DNA from: Burkholderiaceae bacterium
GTDB taxonomy: Bacteria; Pseudomonadota; Gammaproteobacteria; Burkholderiales; Burkholderiaceae_C
DNA length: 39,874 nt
Assembly (NCBI GenBank): GCA_030653255.1
Contig: JAURZS010000182.1
Span: forward strand, 1 to 39,874
Direction of reading: 5' to 3'
How positions within the stretch are numbered: position 1 is the first letter of the stretch; each line of letters starts with the position of its first letter. The translations under genes were made by a program, and so were the position numbers. Below the pieces are notes generated by a model. The model did no database searches, was not told where the DNA came from, and saw nothing but the letters and a program-made list of their open reading frames with translations. This document shows, in pieces, positions 25,166 through 34,065 of the stretch.

Positions 25166-26770
25166 TCAGTGGGTCCGGCCGGACCATGAACCTGTCGCCC
25201 GCGGCCGCCGCCAGACCGCCAATGCCACCAGCGCCAAGGCCAGGCCCCACAGCGGCTTCAGCCCCCAGCGCGCGGCCCACCACGCAAATGGCGTCTCGCC
25301 CGTGCGTCCCTGGAACTCGCCGCGCAGCACGCCGCGCGTATGCCGCTGCAGCCCGTGCGTGACGCGCCCCTCATGGTCAATGATCACGGTCGCACCCGTG
25401 TTCGTCGCCCGGATCATCGCCCGCTCGAACTCCAGCGCACGCAGCCTGGAGATGTTCAGATGCTGGTCGATCGCAATCGTGTTGCCAAACCAGGCGATAT
25501 TGCTGACATTGACAAAGGCAGTGGGCGCGGTCAGCGGATCGATGAAGCGCGCCGCCAGTTCCTCGCCAAACAAATCCTCATAGCAGATATTGGGCGCCAG
25601 CCGCTGGCCCCCCAGTTCGAAAGAAGCCTGCCCGACGCTGCCCCTGCGAAAGTCGCCCAGGGGAATGTTCATCAGGTCGGTGAACCAGCGGAAAAACGGC
25701 GGAATGAATTCACCAAAAGGAACAAGATGGTGCTTGTCGTATGTGTATGCCGAAGCGGCTCCGGGCTTGAGTCCCAGCACTGAATTGGTGTAACCCAGCG
25801 CCATGCTGCCCAGGGGAACGCCGATCAGTACGGCTTGCGCGCCGCGGGCAAAACGCGCGCGCAGCGCCTCCCCATAGCCCGCCGGCAATTGTTGCGGCAG
25901 CATCGGCAGCGCCGTCTCGGGTGCCACCACCAACTGCGTGCCGGCGTCCCGCAGCTGCTCGCCATACCAGCGCAGCGCGTCGGCCACACCCGTGCCAGGC
26001 TGAAACTTTTCATCCTGCGCGATATTGCCCTGCAACAGCGTGACGCTCAGCTTGCCTGCATCGCGGCTAAAGACGTGGTGCCCGCCAAAGGTCAGCAAGG
26101 CCACCGGTGCCAGCATCCACAAAGCGTGTCGGCTCGCTCTCGACCACGGCCGGCACAGCAGGTTCATGAGGACGAAAGACACCATCGCAGCGGCCGCCCC
26201 CAGACCGTAGACCCCAACGAGCTTGACCATGGGCGCCATGGGCCCTGCGCCCTGACCGTAGCCGACGGCCCCCCAGGGAAAGCCCGTGAACCACTCAGCG
26301 CGCATCAATTCGGCCAACGTCCACAGGGCGGCAAACACCAGCGCGCGCCACGCCGGATGCCCGGCACCACCACGCCCGAACACGGCCACGTAGATCGCCC
26401 CGGCCAGTGCGTAATAAAGCGCCAGCAAAGCCGCCAGTGCGCCGACCGATGCCACTGCCAGCAAGGCCGGCAGCCCCCCATAAACATGCAGCGATATGAA
26501 CAGCCACCAGAATGTGCCGCACAGCCAGGCAAGCGCGAACACCCACACCAGGAATGCGCCCTCACGCCACGAAGCGCCCTGACGCGCGCGCGCATCAAGC
26601 CGCCATGCCAGCACCGCCATGGCGCCTGCTTGCAGCCACCACGAAGGCTCACCGCTCCAGGGCAAGGCCAGCGACAAGGCCTGCGCCAGGCCGGCGGCCA
26701 CCAGCGCCAGCGCCCCGAGCGGACCGCTGCGTTCGCGCACGGGCCGCCAGGAGCGCGCGGCCGCTTCCAT
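25166..26770 (-). CDS. lnt: Apolipoprotein N-acyltransferase
   Basis: Lnt adds the third acyl chain to the N-terminal cysteine of lipoproteins at the inner membrane. The 534-residue protein has about seven hydrophobic segments between residues 15 and 230, then a periplasmic nitrilase-like domain with catalytic Glu285 (APETALPML), Lys346 (YDKHHLVPFGE) and Cys396 (NICYEDLFGE), and a final TM helix near the C-terminus. All three catalytic residues are present. The ATG at 26768-26770 shares its last base with the corC stop codon (TGATG), so the two genes are translationally coupled, the usual corC-lnt arrangement. Confidence 0.96.
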   Translation of the reverse strand: MEAAARSWRPVRERSGPLGALALVAAGLAQALSLALPWSGEPSWWLQAGAMAVLAWRLDARARQGASWREGAFLVWVFALAWLCGTFWWLFISLHVYGGLPALLAVASVGALAALLALYYALAGAIYVAVFGRGGAGHPAWRALVFAALWTLAELMRAEWFTGFPWGAVGYGQGAGPMAPMVKLVGVYGLGAAAAMVSFVLMNLLCRPWSRASRHALWMLAPVALLTFGGHHVFSRDAGKLSVTLLQGNIAQDEKFQPGTGVADALRWYGEQLRDAGTQLVVAPETALPMLPQQLPAGYGEALRARFARGAQAVLIGVPLGSMALGYTNSVLGLKPGAASAYTYDKHHLVPFGEFIPPFFRWFTDLMNIPLGDFRRGSVGQASFELGGQRLAPNICYEDLFGEELAARFIDPLTAPTAFVNVSNIAWFGNTIAIDQHLNISRLRALEFERAMIRATNTGATVIIDHEGRVTHGLQRHTRGVLRGEFQGRTGETPFAWWAARWGLKPLWGLALALVALAVWRRPRATGSWSGRTH

Positions 26771-27645
26771 CAGGCGGTCGGACGGGCGCGGTCTGCAGGC
26801 GAGACCTTGAACCAGCGCACCGCGCCACCCTTGGTGTGCAGGACGACAAAGCGCAGTCCGGCCAGCTCATGCAGTTCTCCGCGCTTGGGCACATGCCCCA
26901 TTTCGTGGGCAATCAGGCCGCCGATGGTGTCGAACTGATTCTCGGCGTCACTGCGCGACAGAGTCACGCCAAAGGCCTCGTTGACCCGCTCGATCGATGT
27001 GTCGCCGCTGACGCGGTAAGTATGGTCGGCCAAACCGAAGATATCGCCCTCATCGGCCTCGATGTCGAACTCATCCTCAATCTCGCCGACGATCTGCTCC
27101 AGCACATCCTCGATCGTGATCAGGCCGGCCACACGGCCAAACTCGTCGATCACAATGGCCAGGTGATTGCGGTTTCCCCGGAACTCGCGCAGCAGATCGT
27201 TCAGACCCTTGGTCTCGGGCACGAACACGGCGGGGCGCAGCAAGGCGCGGATATTCAGCTCCGGTGCGCGCTGGAGCTTCAGCAAATCCTTGGCCAGCAA
27301 AATACCGATGATGTTCTCGCGCTCGTTCTCGTAAACCGGAAAACGCGAGTGGGCCGTATCAATCACCAGATGCAGTAACTCGTCGAAGGGCGCCGCAATG
27401 TTGATCATGTCCATGCGCGGCGCGGCCACCATCACATCACCGGCGGTCATGTCGGCCATGCGGATCACGCCTTCGAGCATGACCCGCGATTCGGTCCCGA
27501 TGACTTCGTTGTCTTCGGCATCGACCAGGGTTTCGATCAACTCGGCCTTGGAATCCGGACCGGGATGAATGAACTCGGCGATCTTCTGCAGAAAAGTGCG
27601 CTTGTCCTCCTTTTCGGAGGCTCGCGCGGGGTGCGGGTCTGACAC
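26770..27645 (-). CDS. corC: CorC/HlyC-family CBS-domain protein
   Basis: A cytosolic protein of about 291 residues made of two CBS domains (about 70-195) and a C-terminal CorC_HlyC transporter-associated domain (about 205-285). Marks are VMVAAPRMDMINI, SRFPVYENERENIIGILLAKDLL, NHLAIVIDEFGRVAGLITIEDVLEQIVGEIEDEFD and the C-terminal TIGGLIAHEMGHVP. It was long linked to magnesium/cobalt efflux; the YbeX homologue is also connected to ribosome metabolism. The start is the GTG at 27643-27645 because no in-frame ATG precedes the conserved part. The 84 bases before it show no clear promoter. Confidence 0.93.
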   Translation of the reverse strand: MSDPHPARASEKEDKRTFLQKIAEFIHPGPDSKAELIETLVDAEDNEVIGTESRVMLEGVIRMADMTAGDVMVAAPRMDMINIAAPFDELLHLVIDTAHSRFPVYENERENIIGILLAKDLLKLQRAPELNIRALLRPAVFVPETKGLNDLLREFRGNRNHLAIVIDEFGRVAGLITIEDVLEQIVGEIEDEFDIEADEGDIFGLADHTYRVSGDTSIERVNEAFGVTLSRSDAENQFDTIGGLIAHEMGHVPKRGELHELAGLRFVVLHTKGGAVRWFKVSPADRARPTA

Positions 27646-27729
27646 AGACTGGCTTGCAGGACTTGCGGTAGTTGACAGGGCTCTAGGATAGCGGATTGCG
27701 ACGCTGCCCGGTTCGGGGTCCCGCGGCGG

Positions 27730-28377
27730 TCAGGCGGCGGACTTCCCACGGGCGTCGCGCACGCCCTGACGGACTTCCTGCAACTGCCCCAGGATGTCGC
27801 GGAACTGCTTGGCCTGCACCTTCAGGCGGTAGTCGGTCTGCGCATACTGCTCCTCGACCATCTCGCTCATCCGAGTGTCCAGCGTAGCCGCAGGCAGGTA
27901 CAGCAGAGCTTCACTCTCCGGCCCCTCCCGCTGGACCTCGGCGCCGGCCTTGCGCGCAATCTTGAGCATTACGGTGTTCTCGCTGAGCGCATGGATCAGC
28001 ATCTTGTCCACGCCGCCATTGCGCGCATGCATGACGGCGCGCTCGAACAGCCGCGCGCCATAACCACGGCCGCGTGCAGCGCTGGCCACCGACACGCCAA
28101 ATTCAGCACAGTTGGCGCTGCTGGCGTCGGCATGCAACGCCAGATGCGCCATGGCAATCAGCTGGATCTTGCGGCTGTAGATGCCGAAGATCTCATCCCG
28201 CTCGAAATCCAGACCGTCCACATACCGGTCGATCTGCGCGTCCCCCGCCGCATAGCCGAAGCGCAGATAACGGTCGCGCTCGTCCAGCGCCAGCAAATGC
28301 TGACGGATACGCTCCCGATGGGAGGGCCCCATCGAGCGAATCGGTACGGACAGAAAGTGCGACTTGTCTTGGTTCAC
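27730..28377 (-). CDS. GNAT-family N-acetyltransferase
   Basis: A 215-residue protein with one GNAT domain: acetyl-CoA binding motif A is SAARGRGYGARLFERAVMHA, preceded by the strand EFGVSV and followed by NTVMLKIARKAGAEV. The N-terminal part includes LALDERDRYLRFGYAAGDAQIDRYV, seen in a group of uncharacterised betaproteobacterial GNAT proteins. After residue 165 there is an extra helical C-terminal tail rich in glutamine and arginine. Substrate unknown. The GTG at 28375-28377 is used as start (MNQDKSHFLSVPIRS); GGGGGA lies close before it. It lies upstream of corC on the same strand, 84 bases apart. Confidence 0.85.
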   Translation of the reverse strand: MNQDKSHFLSVPIRSMGPSHRERIRQHLLALDERDRYLRFGYAAGDAQIDRYVDGLDFERDEIFGIYSRKIQLIAMAHLALHADASSANCAEFGVSVASAARGRGYGARLFERAVMHARNGGVDKMLIHALSENTVMLKIARKAGAEVQREGPESEALLYLPAATLDTRMSEMVEEQYAQTDYRLKVQAKQFRDILGQLQEVRQGVRDARGKSAA

Positions 28378-28390
28378 TCCCCCACTGTAA

Positions 28391-28427
28391 GGGTTAACCC
28401 CTATATTTTCAGAATGGGCAAAAACAA
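28391..28427 (-). promoter_or_regulatory. Candidate promoter with a GGGTTAACCC palindrome before the GNAT gene
   Basis: On the minus strand TTGTTT (28422-28427) and TATAGG (28400-28405) are 16 bases apart and could be -35 and -10 elements. Next to the -10 lies the perfect 10-bp palindrome GGGTTAACCC (28391-28400), where an operator would block initiation. The start codon follows after 13 more bases. The match to the consensus is moderate only. Confidence 0.4.
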
Positions 28428-28501
28428 CCCTTCACCCGAAATGGTGCGCCGCAACATTCCAGGCCGAGCCTGTCCGCGGGAAAAGTGCGGAACTACAGAA
28501 A

Positions 28502-31500
28502 TCAGGTCCAGTCGTCCAATGCTTCACGGGTACGCGTCAGCAGCTCACGCAAGCGATCCAGGCGCGCCTGCGCATCCGGCGGCACACCGTGCTGCGCATC
28601 GGCCTCCAGCGCCGTGGCCAGAGCCTGGACCGCTGCGGCACCAATATTGCCCGCCGCCCCCTTGAGCGCATGGGCGGCACGCGACAGCGCCAGCGCATCG
28701 CCCGCAACCACGGCTTCCTCGACCGCCTGAAGCCGGTGCGGCGCGTCCTCGATGAACAATGCCACCACTTCGCGCGTCATGGTCAGCGCCTCGTCGTCAA
28801 ATTCCTTGAACTCATTGAGCCGGCTCATGTCGATGAGAAGCGCCTCCTCGTTGCCTGCCGGGACCGCGGCACCCACGGCAAGGGCGGGCACCTCCGGCAG
28901 CGCCTGGCCGGTTGGCAGCCATTTCTCGAGTGTCACCGCCAAGGCCGCCACATGCAGCGGCTTCGTCAGGTAGTCGTTCATGCCGGCCGCTTCGCAACGC
29001 ACACGATCCTCTGATGAAGCCGCCGCGGTCAGCGCGATGATGGGCGGCGCAGCGCTGCCCCATTCAGCCTGAATCTCGCGCGTGGCCTCCAATCCGTCCA
29101 GGCCCGGCATATTGACGTCCATCAGGATGGCGCCGAAGCGTCGCCCCTGCGCCATCGCCTGCGCCACGGCATCGACGGCCCCGCGTCCGTCGATCGCAGT
29201 TTGAATGTCATAGCCCAACTTGAGCAGCATGGCGCAGGCCACCTTCAGATTGACTGCATTGTCGTCGGCCACCAGAACCGTGATGTGCTTCTTGGCATCG
29301 GTGATCGTGGGCGCCGGCTCGCGCAGCCTGTACTCCGAAGAAATGCAATGCGCGATCGTGTCGAACAGATGGGTCTGGCGCGCCGGCTTGAGGAGACGGG
29401 CGTCGAACAGCTGACCACTGTCGTTGCTGGCGGGCATGAAGCCCGAACTCAGCAACACCAGCGGAATATCGCGCCACCGGGCCTGCGCCTTGATCATGCG
29501 CGCCAGGGTCACGCCGTCCATCTCCGGCATGTGCATGTCGGTGATGATCACATCCGGCATCCAGGCGTCGCCCTTGGGGCCGATTTCCCGCGAGGCCTGC
29601 TCCAGCCAGCGCAACGCCTGTGCACCCGACTCGGCACTGGCCACTTCCATGCCCCAGAGCTGCAGTTGGCGCATGAGAATGCGCACATTGGTTGCATGGT
29701 CGTCCACGATCAGCACGCGATTGCCCTTGAGCACACCCACTTCGGCATGACTGAATGTCGGCGCCATCTCGGTCTCAGGCGCGGCCACTGTGAACCAGAA
29801 TGAAGACCCCTTGCCCAGCTCGCTCTCGACACCGATGTGCCCGCCCATCAGTTCGACCAGCCGTTTGCAGATGGCAAGACCCAAGCCCGTGCCACCGTAC
29901 TTGCGCGTGGTCGAAGCGTCGACCTGGGTAAACGCCTGGAACAGCGAACCGACCCGCTCCGGCGGAATTCCGATTCCGGTGTCTGTCACCCTGAACTCAA
30001 TGACCGCGAGTCCCTGCGCATCGGCCTGGGGCAATCGCCGCGCATGAATCGAGACCTCCCCCTTCTCGGTGAACTTCACTGCGTTATTGATCAGATTGAT
30101 CAACACCTGCTTGAGCCGCGTGGCGTCGCTCCGGACTGCCCCCGGCACGCCGCTGATCCTGGGCTCGGGAATGTCGATGATCAACTCCAGGCCCTTTTCG
30201 CGTGCACGCGGTGCCGCTATATCGCAGGCCTCCTCCACCATGCCCCGTACACTCAGCGGCTCGGCCTCCAGCTCCAGCTTGCCGGACTCGATCTTGGAAA
30301 AATCCAGAATGTCGCTGATGACAGCAAGCAACTGATCGCTGGACAGTCGGATGGTCTGCAGATAATCCCTCTGCTCTGCATCCAGCCGGGTTTCGGCCAG
30401 CAAGGTGCTCATGCCCACCACACCGTTGAGCGGCGTTCGAATCTCGTGGCTCATAGTGGCAAGAAAAGCCGCCTTCGCTCTGACTGCAGCCAGCGCCTCC
30501 TCGCGGGAGGCCTCCAGCTCCGCTGTTCGCAATGCAACACGGGTCTCCAGCGTTTCATTAGCCTGCCGCAGTGCCTGTGCATCAGCGGCCACTTGTTCGC
30601 GATAACCCTTCAATTGTCCGGCGCTGTCGTGCAACACTTGCGACAACTGCCGTACCTCCAACACCCGCGTCGTCTTGTCTATCTCCGGCACCTCGCCGCT
30701 CCCCAGACTCTGTGCCGCCTTGCTCAGTGTCTGTAGACGCCGCCCGAGGGAGCGTGCAATCAGCGTGGCAGTCAATGCAGCCAGCAAGACAAGTGCGGCA
30801 ATCACCCCCAGTGAAACGCGCCAGGCGTTGTTGATCTCACCGGTGAAATCGCTCTCTGGGGCAGCAACGACCAGCGTCCAGCGCAGGCCGAGCGCCTGAC
30901 CGAAAGGACGCTGAACCATCATCAGCGTATCGTTCCCCATTGGCAGGCGTTGCAAGGCGGAACTGACGGCCACGGAATCATCCCTCTTGCGGGCCCGCTC
31001 CGCCTGCAAGGCAACATAACTCTGACGTATCGCTGGATTGGCGCTGTCCTGCGGCCCGCGGCGCTGGACACGATCAGCGACGGCATCCAGAAACAGCGGG
31101 TCACCGGCAGAACTCGCCACGAGCTTGCCAGCTTCGTCCACAATGAAAGCTGCACCGCGCGCGCTGATGCTCTGGGTCCGCAACAGATCGGCCAATTGCT
31201 GCAAATAGATGTCCACGCCGAACACCCCGGCCGCGCCGCCATCGCTCTCATAGACCGGCTGCGACAACGACATGTACAGCTGCGACTTACCAGGGACCTG
31301 CAGAATCGGTGAAAAGCCACGACCCTTGGCCATCATCGCACCCTGGTACCAACTGCGAGTGCGAGGCTCGAAGTTGACAGCCTCCATCGGCAGGGACTGA
31401 CTGCGGTCGCCAGGGCGCTTCGCCAGATAGCTGCGCCGCCCCGCATCGCCCGCGCTGCGCTGACGCACCAGGACCCCGTCTGGCGCCGTCTCCACCGAGA

Positions 31501-31858
31501 AATATTCGCCCCTGCGATTGCCCCAGTAAAGACTGGGTACACCGCTCGACTGTCGCGTGAGCGCAAAGGCCATGGGCTCGAATGCTGCGGAGCCACGCAA
31601 CCAATCCCTCGCCTGATCCTGTTGAGCCGCCGACATGTTCTCAGGGAACAGGGCATTGAGTACGTTCTGCGCCTGCGCCAGATGCGCCTCGGTGCCCGAT
31701 TGCACGCGCGCGGCCACATGGAACAGGATTCCGCCGGCGAGTTCCTGCGCCGCACGGTCGCTGGCGCGGGCCAGTAGCCAGGTGGCCAGCAGAGCGGGTA
31801 CGAGAGCCAACAGCAGCATGCTGACCCCCAGAAGACGACGCAGTGAGAACAGTCGCAT
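28502..31858 (-). CDS. Hybrid sensor histidine kinase with two receiver domains and an HPt domain
   Basis: A 1118-residue inner-membrane sensor kinase. In order: TM1 (about 11-30), a large periplasmic sensor of dCACHE type (about 31-345, with [40 protein letters not shown]), TM2 (about 347-368), HAMP and coiled coil (369-460), HisKA with [10 protein letters not shown] (His471), HATPase_c with N-box and DTGIGIPP plus GGTGLGLAI, a first receiver with Asp774 ([12 protein letters not shown]), a second receiver with Asp914 ([11 protein letters not shown]) and Lys966, and an HPt domain with His1063 ([11 protein letters not shown]). All phospho-acceptor residues are intact. GGAG precedes the ATG, and only 16 bases separate it from the upstream receiver-cyclase gene, its probable partner. 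The ligand is unknown; dCACHE domains often bind amino or organic acids. Confidence 0.95.
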   Translation of the reverse strand: MRLFSLRRLLGVSMLLLALVPALLATWLLARASDRAAQELAGGILFHVAARVQSGTEAHLAQAQNVLNALFPENMSAAQQDQARDWLRGSAAFEPMAFALTRQSSGVPSLYWGNRRGEYFSVETAPDGVLVRQRSAGDAGRRSYLAKRPGDRSQSLPMEAVNFEPRTRSWYQGAMMAKGRGFSPILQVPGKSQLYMSLSQPVYESDGGAAGVFGVDIYLQQLADLLRTQSISARGAAFIVDEAGKLVASSAGDPLFLDAVADRVQRRGPQDSANPAIRQSYVALQAERARKRDDSVAVSSALQRLPMGNDTLMMVQRPFGQALGLRWTLVVAAPESDFTGEINNAWRVSLGVIAALVLLAALTATLIARSLGRRLQTLSKAAQSLGSGEVPEIDKTTRVLEVRQLSQVLHDSAGQLKGYREQVAADAQALRQANETLETRVALRTAELEASREEALAAVRAKAAFLATMSHEIRTPLNGVVGMSTLLAETRLDAEQRDYLQTIRLSSDQLLAVISDILDFSKIESGKLELEAEPLSVRGMVEEACDIAAPRAREKGLELIIDIPEPRISGVPGAVRSDATRLKQVLINLINNAVKFTEKGEVSIHARRLPQADAQGLAVIEFRVTDTGIGIPPERVGSLFQAFTQVDASTTRKYGGTGLGLAICKRLVELMGGHIGVESELGKGSSFWFTVAAPETEMAPTFSHAEVGVLKGNRVLIVDDHATNVRILMRQLQLWGMEVASAESGAQALRWLEQASREIGPKGDAWMPDVIITDMHMPEMDGVTLARMIKAQARWRDIPLVLLSSGFMPASNDSGQLFDARLLKPARQTHLFDTIAHCISSEYRLREPAPTITDAKKHITVLVADDNAVNLKVACAMLLKLGYDIQTAIDGRGAVDAVAQAMAQGRRFGAILMDVNMPGLDGLEATREIQAEWGSAAPPIIALTAAASSEDRVRCEAAGMNDYLTKPLHVAALAVTLEKWLPTGQALPEVPALAVGAAVPAGNEEALLIDMSRLNEFKEFDDEALTMTREVVALFIEDAPHRLQAVEEAVVAGDALALSRAAHALKGAAGNIGAAAVQALATALEADAQHGVPPDAQARLDRLRELLTRTREALDDWT

Positions 31859-31874
31859 GCCCGGCTCCGGCGGC

Positions 31875-32993
31875 CTACAAGGCCAGACTTAACACTTCGG
31901 CCGCATCCATCGGCGCAGAGCGCCCCGGTAGTTCGATCAGGGCCCGCGCGCCCATCTTCACGGCGCCGGTGATCCCACGCAAGGTCGTCACGCTGGCCGT
32001 GATGGCCCAGCCCTGGGAGCGCGCGTGCTTCTGGAGCAGCATGGTCGCACTCACCGCATCGCCCACGGGCAGGGTCTGCACACCAGTCCCGTGCAGGGGA
32101 TCATGCAGTCGGGCCAACGTCACCGGCCCATCGTGCAGAGTCACTGCCACCTCAAAGCGCGGCAGATCGCGGTCGCCGAACTGGACATGCTGATACTGCC
32201 GCATGCGCTGGGCCGAATCGACCAGACCCAGAGCCGCCCGCACAGCACGCAGGCCATGGTTCACCGAGCGGGTGTCGGAGCTGTCCACGAACACCGCCAA
32301 CAGACCCTCGCCAATGAACTGCATATGGCGTGCCCCGAACAAATGCACCGTGTCACCAGCGCTGCCATAAAACTTTTTCACCAGTTCGCCGACCTCGTCG
32401 CTGCTGAGGCGCTCTGCCATCGTCGCGTAATTCAGGATATCGACAAACAGAACGGTCGCATTGACGAACTTCTCATCGTCTGCGCTGTCATCCCCGCTCG
32501 GCCAGCGGTCGCTCAATTCCTTGGCCAGGCGATGCTCATACAGCTTGGCAAGATTGTGTTTCTGCTCCTCCAGCGCCGTCTGCACCGCGGCGTCCACCGC
32601 CATGTTCTGCAAGGCAGCCTGCATCACCCGCTTGTTGAGTTGGGCCGCAGCGGCCTCACGCAACTCTCCTGGACGAAAGGGTTTTGTGATGTAGTCATCC
32701 GCGCCCGTGGTCATGCCGATGCGCATGTGCGCGCGCTCCTGCAGTGATGTCAGCAGAATCACCGGCGTGGCCGCCGTCGCCGGATTCTGTCGCACGGCAG
32801 TCAGCATCTGAAAGCCATTCATTTCGGGCATCTGCACATCGCTGATGATCAGGTCGGGCCTGTGCTTCTCTACCAGCCGCAGTCCCTGCGCGCCGTTGTC
32901 AGCCATCAGGACATCGTACCCATCCTTCTTCAGCACCGACGCAACCAGCATCCGGGTGCCAGCGTCGTCTTCCATCACGACGATCAAGGGCAT
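31875..32993 (-). CDS. Response regulator with a degenerate class III cyclase domain
   Basis: A 372-residue protein: receiver domain (1-120) with acidic D9/D10, phospho-acceptor Asp52 (SDVQMPEMNG), Thr82 and Lys104 (ITKPF), a helical linker (120-165), and a nucleotide-cyclase homology domain (about 175-350). In the cyclase part the first metal-binding aspartate is present (Asp185 in LFVDILNYA), the second is Glu229 (FIGEGLLAVF instead of GDG), and the transition-state segment reads VGDAVSATMLL (312 onward) where active enzymes have VNxAARL, so the catalytic asparagine is Ser315 and the arginine is Leu319. It may bind nucleotide without cyclising it, or act through protein contacts. It overlaps the lipase gene by 10 bases and precedes the hybrid kinase by 16. 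Confidence 0.88.
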   Translation of the reverse strand: MPLIVVMEDDAGTRMLVASVLKKDGYDVLMADNGAQGLRLVEKHRPDLIISDVQMPEMNGFQMLTAVRQNPATAATPVILLTSLQERAHMRIGMTTGADDYITKPFRPGELREAAAAQLNKRVMQAALQNMAVDAAVQTALEEQKHNLAKLYEHRLAKELSDRWPSGDDSADDEKFVNATVLFVDILNYATMAERLSSDEVGELVKKFYGSAGDTVHLFGARHMQFIGEGLLAVFVDSSDTRSVNHGLRAVRAALGLVDSAQRMRQYQHVQFGDRDLPRFEVAVTLHDGPVTLARLHDPLHGTGVQTLPVGDAVSATMLLQKHARSQGWAITASVTTLRGITGAVKMGARALIELPGRSAPMDAAEVLSLAL

Positions 32994-33913
32994 TGTGAGC
33001 TTTCTTTCCTGTCTTGTTGCCCGATTCTAGCCAGACAGTCCCGAACCACCCCCTCGTCGAACGCCATTTGCACATGGGCAAGGCCCGACACCAGGCGATT
33101 CTGCGCCCCCTCGAGCCTGGCATTGGCGGCCGGAAACACAATGTTGTCAAAGTCGGAATACCAGCAACTGAACAACGCCCTGCGGGCCGGAGACTCGGCC
33201 CGCTCCAACAACTGCAGCCACCCGGAATCCGGACGCATCTGCCGAGCGCTTGTCGACTGCCCTAAATGCGCCAGCCAGGTGCCGCGGTGTGGAGTGCCCA
33301 GCGTGAGCACATGATGCACGCGGCTGTCGGCATCGCATGCGCGCAGCCAGGCGCGCGCCACCAGTCCGCCCATGCTATGGCACACCAGCACAGGTGCCAT
33401 CCCGGTACTTTGAGCGAGTCGCCGCACAGCGGCATCAATCTGGGGCGCGTAGCCATCGATCGAGCCAAAAACCGGCTCCAGGGAAACGGCAACGAAGGGG
33501 CGTCCCTGCTCGCGCAGCCGCAGCAGCCAAGGCGTCCAGAAGCCGCGATTGCAGACGATCCCATGAATGAAGACCACTCCGCGAAGACCTTTCACCGCCG
33601 CATTGTCCGGAACGAAGTCAGGAGCCGCGTCCGAAAAAAAAGGCTGCCGCCAAAAAAATACGCGGGGCGCGGCCAAGACTTCGCCCAACCAGGCGCGCGA
33701 CAGGGAACGCCACCCCGCAGCCCCGGCCCCCGCCTGGCGAGAGCCCACGCGCATCAACACAAACTCCATGGCCAGAACCATCGCATAGGAAAAGGCGATT
33801 GCCAGTGCGCCAGCCATCGCCATCGCAGGCGACACCCGCCACCAAGCCCAGGCCCACACGATGGCCCCAAGGCAGAGAAAGGCTATAAGCGCTTGTTGAA
33901 TCCGGGCCAGCAT
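32984..33913 (-). CDS. Membrane-anchored alpha/beta hydrolase (lipase/esterase-like)
   Basis: A protein of about 309 residues. Two hydrophobic segments near the N-terminus (about 8-25 and 30-53) anchor it, followed by an alpha/beta hydrolase domain: VVFIHGIVCNRGFW with the oxyanion HG, nucleophile serine in VLVCHSMGGLVARAWL (a C-H-S-M-G variant of GxSxG), LGTPHRGTW, and a late histidine in SGLAHVQM. An aspartate in WYSDFDNIVFP could complete the triad. This pattern is that of triacylglycerol lipases and PGAP1-like hydrolases; substrate unknown. The ATG at 33911-33913 was taken; a TTG two codons earlier gives MTMLARI. Its end overlaps the response-regulator gene, so the lipase is the first gene of the three-gene signalling unit. 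Confidence 0.88.
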   Translation of the reverse strand: MLARIQQALIAFLCLGAIVWAWAWWRVSPAMAMAGALAIAFSYAMVLAMEFVLMRVGSRQAGAGAAGWRSLSRAWLGEVLAAPRVFFWRQPFFSDAAPDFVPDNAAVKGLRGVVFIHGIVCNRGFWTPWLLRLREQGRPFVAVSLEPVFGSIDGYAPQIDAAVRRLAQSTGMAPVLVCHSMGGLVARAWLRACDADSRVHHVLTLGTPHRGTWLAHLGQSTSARQMRPDSGWLQLLERAESPARRALFSCWYSDFDNIVFPAANARLEGAQNRLVSGLAHVQMAFDEGVVRDCLARIGQQDRKESSQCP

Positions 33914-34065
33914 CGTCAAAAGCAGGAAAAAGGATAAGTACTTGCCGCAGGTATGCGGCCAGCGAAGACATTGTCGCCGGCGAGGCCTGGCCGCCCCACC
34001 CTAGGGCAAGCCCGATAACGCCTTGCCGACACAGCTTCCACAATCGCATCCAGCAAGGAGCATCA

